DNA from: Streptomonospora sp. PA3
GTDB taxonomy: Bacteria; Actinomycetota; Actinomycetes; Streptosporangiales; Streptosporangiaceae
DNA length: 64,000 nt
Direction: 5' to 3'
Assembly (NCBI RefSeq): GCF_009728995.1
Contig: NZ_VTZW01000003.1
Location: 346,341 to 410,340 of the forward strand
The position numbers were made by a program, and so were the translations under genes. Of the stretch, positions 56,161 to 63,714 are shown piece by piece. The notes below the pieces were generated by a model. It did no database searches and was not told where the DNA came from. It saw nothing but the letters and a program-made list of their open reading frames with translations. Position 1 is the first letter of the stretch; the number at the start of each line of letters is the position of its first letter.

Positions 56161-58383
56161 CTAGCCGCTGCGCCGCGAACCGTCGGCGAGTGCCCGCTTC
56201 TCGCGGGCCGGCGTGCCCGCCCCGGATCCGACGCCGGCGCCGACCCGCGGGGCCGTCCGCACGGGAGGCGCCTCCACGGTCCGTTCCGCCGCGGTGCTCG
56301 GGACCGGCGCGCCGGACGATGCGGCGGCTGTGGCGGCCGCGGGCTCGGGAGCGCTCCGCCCCCGGCCCGCTGTGCGCAGCGCCTGCTTGACTCCCACGTA
56401 GGCGCGGCGCACCGGCCGGGGCATCCGGCGGGCCGTGCGCCGGGCCTTTCTGACACACGCGCGGGCGCAGCGCCGCGCCAGCGGACCCTCGGGGCGGCCG
56501 ATGCGCCAGCCCAGCGGGGTGCGGTACAGGTCCAGCCCCAGCCGCGTGTGCGCGTCGCCCTCTCCCACCCCGATATGCAGCACACCACCGTGTCCCGAAG
56601 GCATCGGCAGGGTGGCGCTGAGCACCGCGGTGGGCAGCGCCGTGCCGTCGGGGCGGCGCGGTGCGGCGTAGACCCGGGCGGAGGCGCTCAGCGGTTCCCG
56701 GCCCTCGCCGGTGCACACCAGCATGAGCGTTCCCGGGGCCGCGGCATGCACCGCCAGCGGGATCTCCACGCGCAGTCCCGCGGCGGTGCGCGAGACGGTC
56801 GGCGCCAGCCCCGTGCGCACGGCACGGCGCAGCGGGCGCCAACTGCCCACCGTGGACAGGGTGAGCAGGCCGTCGGCGTTCCAGTAGGGGTTGGCGAACC
56901 GCGGCGCGTCCGCGGTCCCGACGAAGGCGGGCGTGCGGGTGCGTTCGGCCTCCCGAGTGCGGTCGGGGCCGAGCATGGTGTTGTGGCCGATACCGCCGAT
57001 GACCACCCGGGTGCTGAACCACCAGGTTCCGGTGAGGGGGTGCCCGTGGTCGCCGCCGTCGGCGTCGACGCGCATCCGGCCCGACAGCCGCAGCCGGAAC
57101 CGGCCGGGGGTCTCGGCGGGCTCCTGGTGCGCCTCGACGTCCAGGGGGAGCCTGACCACCGCCGGGTCCCCCGAGCGGGAGGCGAAGGCGCGGCAGACGA
57201 CCTTGTCCACCTCGCCGCTGATCTCGGCGGCCTCCTTGATCGCGGGCACCGCCAGCAGTTCGTCGGGCAGGTCCCAGTAGACGGAGTCTCCCTCGCGCCG
57301 GAACTCCAGGGGCGCGCCCGTCGAGGCGTGCTCCAGCGTGGTCTCGGTGTCCACGACGAGCGCGGCGCCCTCCCAGGAGAAACCGGTGATGCGGGTGCGG
57401 TGCGCGATGTCCTCCTCGAACTCGGCGACCGGACGCAGCAGCCGGGGATCGTCGGCGGTGAGCGCCGCCGCGCGCAGCCGGGAGAACGCGTTCAGCCGCG
57501 CCACGGCCTGCTCGGGGACGCGCCGCCGCACGAGGTCGCCCGCCAGTTCGTGCATCATCGCCGTCCGCTCGTGGTCCTGGCGCAGGAACTTGCCGCCTTG
57601 GAACAGGCCCAGCAGCTTGGAGCGCAGCCAGTGGGCGATCAGCCGGTCGCGGAAGGCGCCGGGCTCGACGTGCTCGTCGATGATGTCGAAGATCTGCTCG
57701 ATGCTGCCGAGGAACTCGGCGGGCTCCTTGCGGCTGTAGGAGATGTTGCCGAAGCCCTTGTTGCGCACCCAGTAGTAGCAGGTGTAGTCGTGCACGACCG
57801 ACACGCGGTCGGTGGCCAGATAGGCGCGCAGCATGAACATGTGGTCCTCGAGGCGCACCTTGCCGTCGGGGAAGGAGATGCCGTTTTCGAGCAGGAACGC
57901 CCGGCGGAACAGCTTCTGCACCGTCAGGGTGCTCAGCAGCACCGGGCGGGTGCGCAGCGAGCCGTTCGACATGGGCCGCTGGAAGACCTCCCGGGGGGCG
58001 TTGCGGCCCACGCCGGCCATGCGGCCGATGACGATGTCGGCCTCGTCCTGCACCGCCTTGGCGTAGAGGCGTTCGAGCGCCTCGGGGCCGAGGCGGTCGT
58101 CGTCGTCCATGAAGAACACGTACTGTCCGCGCGCCCGCTCGACGCCGATGTTGCGCGGGCGGCCCGGCCAGCCGGAGTTCTCGATGTGCACCACGGAGAA
58201 GTTCGGTTCCCCGGCGAGCTCGGAATCCAGCAGTTCGCCGGTGCCGTCGGTGGAACCGTCGTCGACGTAGATCACCTCGAAGCGCTCGCGGGGCATCGTC
58301 TGGCGGCGGAGCGAGTCCAGGCCGCGCAGGATCCCCCGTGATGTGTTGTAGGCCGGTACGACCACCGACACGGCGATCTCCAT
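56161..58383 (-). CDS. GT2-family glycosyltransferase with long C-terminal extension
   Basis: A 740-aa protein. The N-terminal GT-A domain (about 1-225) shows VSVVVPAYNTSRGI, VDDGSTDGT (40-48) and the metal-binding DDDD (93-96) in FMDDDDRLGPEAL. A helical linker follows (about 230-340). Two beta-rich domains (about 350-630) resemble the C-terminal part of wall teichoic acid glycosyltransferases such as TarS. The tail is basic and then Pro/Ala/Arg-rich (about 640-740). It probably decorates a cell-surface polymer; donor and acceptor are unknown. ATG at 58383 has GGGGGAG upstream. The stop codon is immediately followed by a MITE-like element, so the native 3' end may have been altered. Confidence 0.88.
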   Translation of the reverse strand: MEIAVSVVVPAYNTSRGILRGLDSLRRQTMPRERFEVIYVDDGSTDGTGELLDSELAGEPNFSVVHIENSGWPGRPRNIGVERARGQYVFFMDDDDRLGPEALERLYAKAVQDEADIVIGRMAGVGRNAPREVFQRPMSNGSLRTRPVLLSTLTVQKLFRRAFLLENGISFPDGKVRLEDHMFMLRAYLATDRVSVVHDYTCYYWVRNKGFGNISYSRKEPAEFLGSIEQIFDIIDEHVEPGAFRDRLIAHWLRSKLLGLFQGGKFLRQDHERTAMMHELAGDLVRRRVPEQAVARLNAFSRLRAAALTADDPRLLRPVAEFEEDIAHRTRITGFSWEGAALVVDTETTLEHASTGAPLEFRREGDSVYWDLPDELLAVPAIKEAAEISGEVDKVVCRAFASRSGDPAVVRLPLDVEAHQEPAETPGRFRLRLSGRMRVDADGGDHGHPLTGTWWFSTRVVIGGIGHNTMLGPDRTREAERTRTPAFVGTADAPRFANPYWNADGLLTLSTVGSWRPLRRAVRTGLAPTVSRTAAGLRVEIPLAVHAAAPGTLMLVCTGEGREPLSASARVYAAPRRPDGTALPTAVLSATLPMPSGHGGVLHIGVGEGDAHTRLGLDLYRTPLGWRIGRPEGPLARRCARACVRKARRTARRMPRPVRRAYVGVKQALRTAGRGRSAPEPAAATAAASSGAPVPSTAAERTVEAPPVRTAPRVGAGVGSGAGTPAREKRALADGSRRSG

Positions 58384-58669
58384 CGAATCTCCCCCTAGGT
58401 GCATGACGGCAGGCTGCGTGCTGGGACGCGCTACCCGCCGGACGGTGCAGTACCACATGGCTATCGCCGTCGGCCTGGCGCCGCAGGCGAACACACCGGA
58501 ACGCCGCCACCTGGTGGCCAGGTGCCCCGAGGCGGTTCCGGGGGCGCAGCCTAGGTCACGCACCGAAGGGGTGTGCGCAGATCCGGGCGGGGAAGGTGCG
58601 CGGATCCGCGGTGAACGGGCCGTCGCCGGACCGGAGCCTCGTCCCGCCCCGGCCGGCGGCGCCGGCGGC

Positions 58670-59824
58670 TCAGGGGCGGGTGACCCATTCGCCGTGGTGC
58701 ATGACGGCGGCCACGGAAAGGTCGTCGTCCAGCAGCAGCAGGTCGGCCCTGCCGCCCGCGGTCAGCGACCCCACGCCCGCCAGCCCCAGGGCACGCGCCG
58801 GAACGGCCGTGGCGGCGTGCACCGCGGTCTCCAGCGGGACCCCCATCGTGTGCACGGCGCGCCGGACCGCGTCGGGGAGCACGATCGTGCTGCTGGCGAT
58901 CTGCCCGGTCTCGGCGATCCGGGCCCGTCCGCCCTCCACACGCACCCGCAGCTTGCCCAGCGTGTACTCGCCGTCGCCCAGGCCGGTGGCCGACATCGCG
59001 TCGGTGATCAGCGCGACCCGGTCGCCGCCGGCGTTGTCGAACACCAGCCGGGCCGCGCCGGGGTGGACGTGCACGCCGTCGTTGATCAGTTCGACGGTGA
59101 CGCGCTCGTCGTTCAGGGCGGCGGCGATCGGCCCGGGCTCGCGGTGGTGCAGCGGCCGCATCTGGTTGTAGACGTGGGTGGCCACCGTCGCGCCGGCGTC
59201 GAACGCGGCGCGCGCTTGGTCGTAGGTGGCGTCGGTGTGGCCGACGGCGGCGATCACGCCCTCGGAGACGGCCGCGCGGATCAGCTCCAGGGAGCCCGGC
59301 AGCTCGGGCGCGACGGTGATCATCCGCACGTGGCCGCGTCCCGCCTTGAGCATGCGGGCGAACTCGGCGAGGTCGGGGGCGCGCAGCAGGGCGGGATCGT
59401 GCGCTCCGCACTTGCTCTCGGCGATGTAGGGGCCCTCCAGGTAGACGCCGGCGATCCCGTCGGCGTCGGCGACCTCGGCCAGTGCCGCGATCTGGTCCAG
59501 GGTGTCCTCAGGCGCGGCGGTGACCAGCCCGCCGACGAGCGTCGTGACCCCCTGGGAGCGGTTGAACTCCACGATGCGCATGGCGCGCTCGGGGTCGGCG
59601 TCGCTGAACGCCGCGCCCGCACCGCCGTGGACGTGGATGTCGACGGCACCCGGCAGCACCCACCGGCCGCCGGCGTCGACCGCCTCGGTCTCGCTCTGCG
59701 GAGCCTCGCCCGTGCCCAGAGCCGTGATGCGCTGGTTCTCCGCCCGCAGCCAGCCGGCCCGGATCCCGTGGGGGGTGAGCAGCCGTGCGTTCGTCAGCGT
59801 CGTCCCGGTCGGCCCCTGGCCCAT
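58670..59824 (-). CDS. nagA: N-acetylglucosamine-6-phosphate deacetylase
   Basis: A 384-aa amidohydrolase that converts GlcNAc-6-phosphate to glucosamine-6-phosphate and acetate, feeding the SIS-type deaminase. Metal and active-site residues are visible: HVH (His64, His66), Glu130 in YLEGPYI, His196 in GHTDAT, His217 in THVYN and the catalytic Asp275 in LITDAMSATG. ATG at 59824 follows AGGAGGA by 6 nt. It is 28 kb from the PTS locus and no dre-like site was seen just upstream. It lies head-to-tail with the glycosyltransferase gene on the same strand, with a 286-nt gap. Confidence 0.95.
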   Translation of the reverse strand: MGQGPTGTTLTNARLLTPHGIRAGWLRAENQRITALGTGEAPQSETEAVDAGGRWVLPGAVDIHVHGGAGAAFSDADPERAMRIVEFNRSQGVTTLVGGLVTAAPEDTLDQIAALAEVADADGIAGVYLEGPYIAESKCGAHDPALLRAPDLAEFARMLKAGRGHVRMITVAPELPGSLELIRAAVSEGVIAAVGHTDATYDQARAAFDAGATVATHVYNQMRPLHHREPGPIAAALNDERVTVELINDGVHVHPGAARLVFDNAGGDRVALITDAMSATGLGDGEYTLGKLRVRVEGGRARIAETGQIASSTIVLPDAVRRAVHTMGVPLETAVHAATAVPARALGLAGVGSLTAGGRADLLLLDDDLSVAAVMHHGEWVTRP

Positions 59825-59977
59825 GCGGCGTCCTCCTGTGCCCGATAACACACTGTTCGTCCTTTGTCTGCGGGCACACGCCAGCGCCCCCGCATCACCC
59901 CCGGTACCCGGGAGCGGCGGCGCGGACCGGTGCCGGCTCCGGCTGGGCGGAGGGCGGGCGGTCGCATCCGCCACGCA

Positions 59978-60006
59978 TTGACGATAGCCGGGACCCCGAT
60001 CATGAT
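59978..60006 (+). promoter_or_regulatory. promoter for leader peptide and FMN reductase
   Basis: TTGACG (59978-59983), a 17-nt spacer and CATGAT (60001-60006) match sigma-70 boxes at 5 of 6 each. The predicted start of transcription (about 60012-60014) coincides with the ATG of the leader peptide, so that peptide would be leaderless. Confidence 0.6.
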
Positions 60007-60013
60007 GGTGGAC

Positions 60014-60088
60014 ATGTCCGGTGAGCTGCTCGTCCAGCGCCTGCACGTCGATCTGCGCCGGCAGGCCAGCGCGCTCTGTCGCCGATAG
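60014..60088 (+). CDS. candidate cysteine-sensing leader peptide (24 aa)
   Basis: A 24-codon open frame starting at ATG 60014, with in-frame ATGs at 60002 and 60005. It ends RLHVDLRRQASALCRR and TAG at 60086. The H-V-D-L-x-R-x-x-S-A-x-C-R pattern is the one I associate with short actinobacterial leader peptides upstream of sulfur-assimilation and flavin reductase genes, thought to sense cysteine supply through the late Cys codon (here TGT). A good promoter places transcription at the start codon, and the downstream gene is an FMN reductase. Between them GGGGAG-CG-CCTCCCC-type and GCCGAGGCCGG hairpins could act as attenuator. Too small for routine gene callers. Confidence 0.65.
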   Translation: MSGELLVQRLHVDLRRQASALCRR

Positions 60089-60314
60089 CGCCGCCGGGGA
60101 GCGCCTCCCCGTCCGCTTCCGGCAGCCGAGGCCGGCACGGCGCCTCCCGCGTGCGCCCGCACCGGGACCGCCCGCACCGCGGTCGCGGCGCCGCCGCCCG
60201 GTGATCCGATGCCCTGACGCACCCGCCCGCAGCGAACAAGTCAGCCGACGTCCCCGCCCGGCCCGCGGCGTGCTCCGCCCGCGTCCGCCCGGCCCCCGGC
60301 GCCGCCGCCGAGGT

Positions 60315-60329
60315 CCCCCCCCCCCCCCC
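60315..60329. repeat. 15-bp poly-C tract
   Basis: An uninterrupted run of 15 C on the plus strand, 44 nt before the FMN reductase start codon and about 300 nt after the predicted transcription start. Such tracts slip during replication and could alter leader length. The exact length may also be a sequencing or assembly uncertainty. Confidence 0.8.
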
Positions 60330-60373
60330 GCGCCGGGCCGGTCCGACCAGCCGCACTCACCAGGAGTTCCACC

Positions 60374-60934
60374 ATGACCCGTTCGACCGTTCTCGTCGCC
60401 GACCCCGAGCCGCGATCGGCCATCCGAGCCGCGGCCCAGCACGCCTCCGGTGCGCTGGCCGGACTCGTCGGACCACTGGGGCCCGGCGGCGCCCGGAGTG
60501 CCGGAGGCCGCGGCGGCACCGGCCCCGCCGACGTCGTCGACCTCGCCGAACTCGGCCCCGCGCTGCTGGCCGCGCGGCCCGGCCGCGACGTGGTCGACGC
60601 GGTCGAGACCGTGCGCCGCAGCGATGTGCTGCTGGTGGCGTCGCCGCAGGCCCACGGCAGCTACACCGGCCTGCTCAAGGTCTTCTTGGACCGGCTGCCG
60701 GAGCTGGGCCTGGGCCACGGAGTGGCCGTTCCGATGGCCGTCGTCGACGACCTGCGCAACGGGCGCACCATCGAGGACGATCTGCGGGTGCTCCTGGCCG
60801 ACCTCGGCGCCTGGGTCGTCGAGCCGGGCCTGCTGCTGGGCCGCAGCGAGCTCGCCGACCCGCGCGGAGTCGTCGGTGCCTGGGCCGAGGTCGCGGCGCC
60901 GGCACTGGGTCGGGCCCTGGCGGTGCGCGTCTGA
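60374..60934 (+). CDS. NADPH-dependent FMN reductase family protein
   Basis: A 186-aa flavodoxin-fold reductase. The flavin-binding segment LVASPQAHGSYTGLLKVFLDRLP (about 92-114) is the family hallmark. It likely reduces FMN with NAD(P)H to supply monooxygenases such as desulfonation enzymes, a role suggested by the cysteine-type leader peptide upstream. It might also be a quinone reductase. An unusual Gly/Pro-rich insert (about residues 33-50) follows the first helix. ATG at 60374 is preceded by CAGGAG 7 nt away. No partner monooxygenase gene is in the window. Confidence 0.8.
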   Translation: MTRSTVLVADPEPRSAIRAAAQHASGALAGLVGPLGPGGARSAGGRGGTGPADVVDLAELGPALLAARPGRDVVDAVETVRRSDVLLVASPQAHGSYTGLLKVFLDRLPELGLGHGVAVPMAVVDDLRNGRTIEDDLRVLLADLGAWVVEPGLLLGRSELADPRGVVGAWAEVAAPALGRALAVRV

Positions 60935-61106
60935 CCCGTTCCGGGCACGGCGGCCGGACCGGGCGGCGTCCCGCGCTCGGTGCTGCGGCCGCGGGCCCTC
61001 ACCGGCCCGTACTCCCGGCGATCTCGCCGCAACCGCCGCGGCCGCCGGCGACAGGTTGGCGCGTTCGGGGAAGGCACGGAGCCCCGAAAGGCCGCCGGCC
61101 GGGTCG

Positions 61107-62039
61107 CTAGGCCCGCGGCCCAGCGCCGGGCTGCCGGGATGCACCCTCGCGGGCGGCTCGGGTGCGTGCGGTGTCGGCCTCGGCGCGGGCCACGTTGCCG
61201 CGGATCAGCACCACGACGGCCAGGGTCAGCCCGAAACCGGCGACGCGCAGCGCGAGGCGCAGGGGGTCGCCGGGCAGGTCCTCGGCGAAGACGGCGGTGC
61301 CCGCCACCACCATGAAGACGTTGCCCGTCACGTTGGCCACGGGCGCCGTGACGGCGGCGCGGGAGCGCTGCATCGACGTCTGGAACAGCACGATGCCCAC
61401 CGCCCAACCGGCGGCGTAGAGGTAGGGATAGGGGGAAGCGAGGACGGCGGGAACCGCCGCGACCAGCCCCTCCTCGACGAGCAACCCACCCACGGCCTTG
61501 CCCTGCAGCCCCGCGGCGCCCTGGGCCAGCCCGGCGGCCGCCCCCATCGCCGCCGCCGAAACGTAGCGCCCGGCCCGCCCGGCGGCGGCCATGGCCAGCG
61601 TGCACCCCACGACCGTCGCCGCGCTGACGCCGAGCAGCAGCGGCAGGTGCGGGGTGGTCCCGGTCCGACCGCCCGACCCCAGCGAGAGGCTGAGCAGCAG
61701 CAGCGCCACCGGCATCAGCCCCAGGGCCAGGCGCTCCCCGCGCGTGATCGGCTCGCCGAGGACCACCGCCACGATCAGCAGCATGGTCGAGATCCCGCCG
61801 GCGAAGGCCGGCTGCACCACCGACACCGGCGCCAGCCCCAGCGAGATGATCAGCCCGACGCTACCCAGGGCCGCCAGCACGCATCCGCCCACCCAGCGGG
61901 GATTGCCCAGCAGGACGCGGGCCAGGTGCAGCGGGCGGTGCACGCTGACAGCGGGGGAGCGGTGCAGCGCCCGCTGCTCGACGGTCAGGCCAAGCGAGTA
62001 GACCGCGGCGGAGACCAGCGCGGCGATCAGACCTGTCAC
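61107..62039 (-). CDS. EamA/DMT-type multi-pass permease
   Basis: A 310-aa membrane protein with about nine or ten transmembrane helices in the drug/metabolite transporter pattern. It begins TGLIAALVSAAVYSLGLTVEQRALH and contains VSVVQPAFAGGISTMLLIVAVVLGEPITRGERLALG and a duplicated second half (ASPYPYLYAAGWAVGIVLFQTSMQ). Such proteins export metabolites or, in NIPA-like members, move magnesium. Substrate unknown. GTG at 62039 has GGAAAGG upstream. The frame stays open to 62240 with a Pro/Ser-rich stretch encoded by a 21-bp tandem repeat, so a longer N-terminus is possible but less likely. Confidence 0.8.
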   Translation of the reverse strand: MTGLIAALVSAAVYSLGLTVEQRALHRSPAVSVHRPLHLARVLLGNPRWVGGCVLAALGSVGLIISLGLAPVSVVQPAFAGGISTMLLIVAVVLGEPITRGERLALGLMPVALLLLSLSLGSGGRTGTTPHLPLLLGVSAATVVGCTLAMAAAGRAGRYVSAAAMGAAAGLAQGAAGLQGKAVGGLLVEEGLVAAVPAVLASPYPYLYAAGWAVGIVLFQTSMQRSRAAVTAPVANVTGNVFMVVAGTAVFAEDLPGDPLRLALRVAGFGLTLAVVVLIRGNVARAEADTARTRAAREGASRQPGAGPRA

Positions 62040-62134
62040 GGGCGCCGCCTTTCCGGACGGGGCCGCGCCGCGGCCGGACGGACCGGGGGCCGGGACGGGG
62101 GTCCGGCCGGGCCGCGGCACTGGCGCGGACGTTA

Positions 62135-62189
62135 GCGGAGTGGGGAACGACGGGAGCGGAGCGGGGAACGACGGGAGCGGACTGGGGGA
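62135..62189. repeat. 21-bp tandem repeat
   Basis: GCGGAGTGGGGAACGACGGGA, one near-identical copy and a partial third copy (62135-62155, 62156-62176, 62177-62189), just upstream of the permease start. Confidence 0.75.
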
Positions 62190-62304
62190 GAAGGTATCGG
62201 ACGAGGCGACGGGCCGGCGGGGGAGGTGCGAGGGCGGCACGCGGCGCCCGCGGCCATGAGGTGCGGTCCGATCCTAAGCCCGAGGTCGTTCGGATTACCC
62301 CGGG

Positions 62305-62892
62305 TGGGGCGGGCAAGTGCGGCTCGTTGTGAGAAGCGGGTGGCGGGTCGCCCGGCGGGGTCGGTGAGGACGGCGGAGGGTTGGGCCCGCGGGGATCGGT
62401 TCGGGTGCCCGCCGGTTGGGCGTGCGACGAGGGGCGGCGAGGGCGGTGGATGGCTGGGCCGGGCGGTCACCGGTTGCTGGCGGCGGATGGCGGGTCGCTC
62501 GACGGGGCGGCGAGGTGGGCGGAGGGCTAAGCCCGCGCGGGTCGGTTCAGGTGCCTGCTGGTTGGGCGTGCGACGAGGGGCGGCGAGGTGGGCGGAGGGC
62601 TGAGCCCGCGCGGGTCGGTTCGGGTGCCCGCCGGTTGCGGTGGGAGACGGGGGCGGCGAGGGCGGCGGAGGGCTGAGCCCACGTGGATCGGTTCGGGTGC
62701 CCGCCGGTTGCGGTGGGAGACGGGGGCGGCGAGGGCGGCGGAGGGCTGAGCCCGCGCGGGTCGGTTCGGGTGCCCGCCGGTCGCGCACCCGAGGAAGGCG
62801 GCGATGGCCGGCTGGGGCGGGCTGGGCGATCACCGGTTGCGGAAGGTGGGTGGTGGGCCGCCCGACGGGGCGGCGGTGGGGGCGCCTACGTC
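62305..62892. repeat. 73-bp minisatellite array, forward orientation
   Basis: Units of two related types alternate with a 73-bp period. Type A (TGAGCCCGCGCGGGTCGGTT...) starts at 62382, 62528, 62601, 62674 and 62747. Type B (TGGGCCGGGCGGTCACCGGT...) starts near 62305, at 62455 and at 62823. Both types end in GGCGGCGAGG..GGCGGAGGGCT. Since 73 is not a multiple of three, the open frames crossing it are not coding. Copies 62601-62746 are almost identical. Confidence 0.85.
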
Positions 62893-63175
62893 GTGTTCAA
62901 GGAGTCGGTCACCACAGGAGGTTGCGGCAATGGGGCTGTGATGCGCGAAGCGCTGTGCGCCAGCTTGCCGCCGAGCGCGCGCTGCACCTGTCAGACGGAG
63001 CCGTACCACCGATGGCGGGCCTCCGGCGCAACGGTGCAGCGTGCGCTCGGCGGCAAGCTGTGATCGCGCTTCGCGAGGCGCACCCATTGCCGCAACCCCG
63101 ATGGTGACCGCCCCGGGTGGTGCCCGGTGGGTTCCTGGAAAGCGGCGCCCCCGCCGTTCTGAGACACGGCCTGGG
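62891..63175. repeat. locus E: complete foldback element with nested stems
   Basis: Three nested inverted repeats: outer GGTTGCGGCAATGGG (62920-62934) with CCCATTGCCGCAACC (63083-63097); middle CGCGAAGCGC (62944-62953) with GCGCTTCGCG (63066-63075); inner H stem, 28 nt per arm (62961-62988 and 63033-63060), 27 Watson-Crick pairs and one G-T. A G-hairpin left arm (GGGTGGTGCCCGGTGGGTTCC) follows. Degenerate ends CGTGTTCAAGGA (from 62892) and CGTTCTGAGACACGG (to about 63175) correspond to the terminal repeats of locus D. Confidence 0.85.
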
Positions 63176-63197
63176 CGGGCTGTTCCGGGCATATCGC

Positions 63198-63487
63198 CTC
63201 GCGTTGGGTCGACGATGCCCGCCGATGGCGCGCGGTGGGGCTGCGCGGCGCACCGGAACCCCAGGGTTTCCGGGATGCGGAAGGAAACCGGGGTGGTTTG
63301 CCCGCAATGCCCGGCTGTGGCGGGAGGTGGCGGCGGCCGGGCGCCACGAGGTGCGCGTTTGGATCGCTTCGGGTGCGGATCCCCGGTCCAAACGCCATGA
63401 TCATCGCCGATCCCGGCCGCGCGGGCCGTCCCGGCGCCCCCGCATACCGGACATCGCGGGAGGATTCGACGCCGCGGGCGGCCCTCC
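63198..63487. other. non-coding stretch inside the repeat region
   Basis: About 290 nt between the foldback element and the 38-bp palindrome. No credible gene, RNA or promoter was recognised. Confidence 0.5.
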
Positions 63488-63525
63488 GCGCGGCCCGAGC
63501 CCGCCCGGGCGGGCTCGGGCCGCGC
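63488..63525. repeat. perfect 38-bp palindrome
   Basis: GCGCGGCCCGAGCCCGCCC is followed at once by its exact reverse complement, giving a 19-bp stem with no spacer. No gene lies nearby, so it is not an evident terminator. Confidence 0.85.
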
Positions 63526-63584
63526 CTCGTCGCCCCGCCGCCGCCCCAAAGGTGCCGAATGTCCGGCTTCTGCGTCCGGGGTCC

Positions 63585-63680
63585 GCGTCGAGGGTGTCGC
63601 CAGGGTCACTTTCGGCGCCGAGCGTGGCCCCACCGACACCCTCGACGCGACCGGGGCCGGAGCGAGTTAAATTAAATCGG
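63585..63680. repeat. 15-bp inverted repeat followed by an AT-rich box
   Basis: GCGTCGAGGGTGTCG (63585-63599) pairs perfectly with CGACACCCTCGACGC (63634-63648), with further partial pairing inside the 34-nt loop. At 63665-63678 GAGTTAAATTAAAT is strikingly AT-rich for this genome. Confidence 0.7.
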
Positions 63681-63714
63681 GCATTGGGGGTTCCGGTCCG
63701 GCTGCGCGAATGGA

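Noticed and set aside
62305-62892. CRISPR array
   Set aside because: The repeat is 73 bp, tandem without unique spacers, imperfect and of two alternating types, with no cas genes.
62226-63107. Genes encoding Gly/Arg/Trp-rich repeat proteins in the right-hand region
   Set aside because: The repeat period (73 bp) shifts frame at every unit, no ribosome binding sites are placed sensibly, and composition is that of shadow frames.
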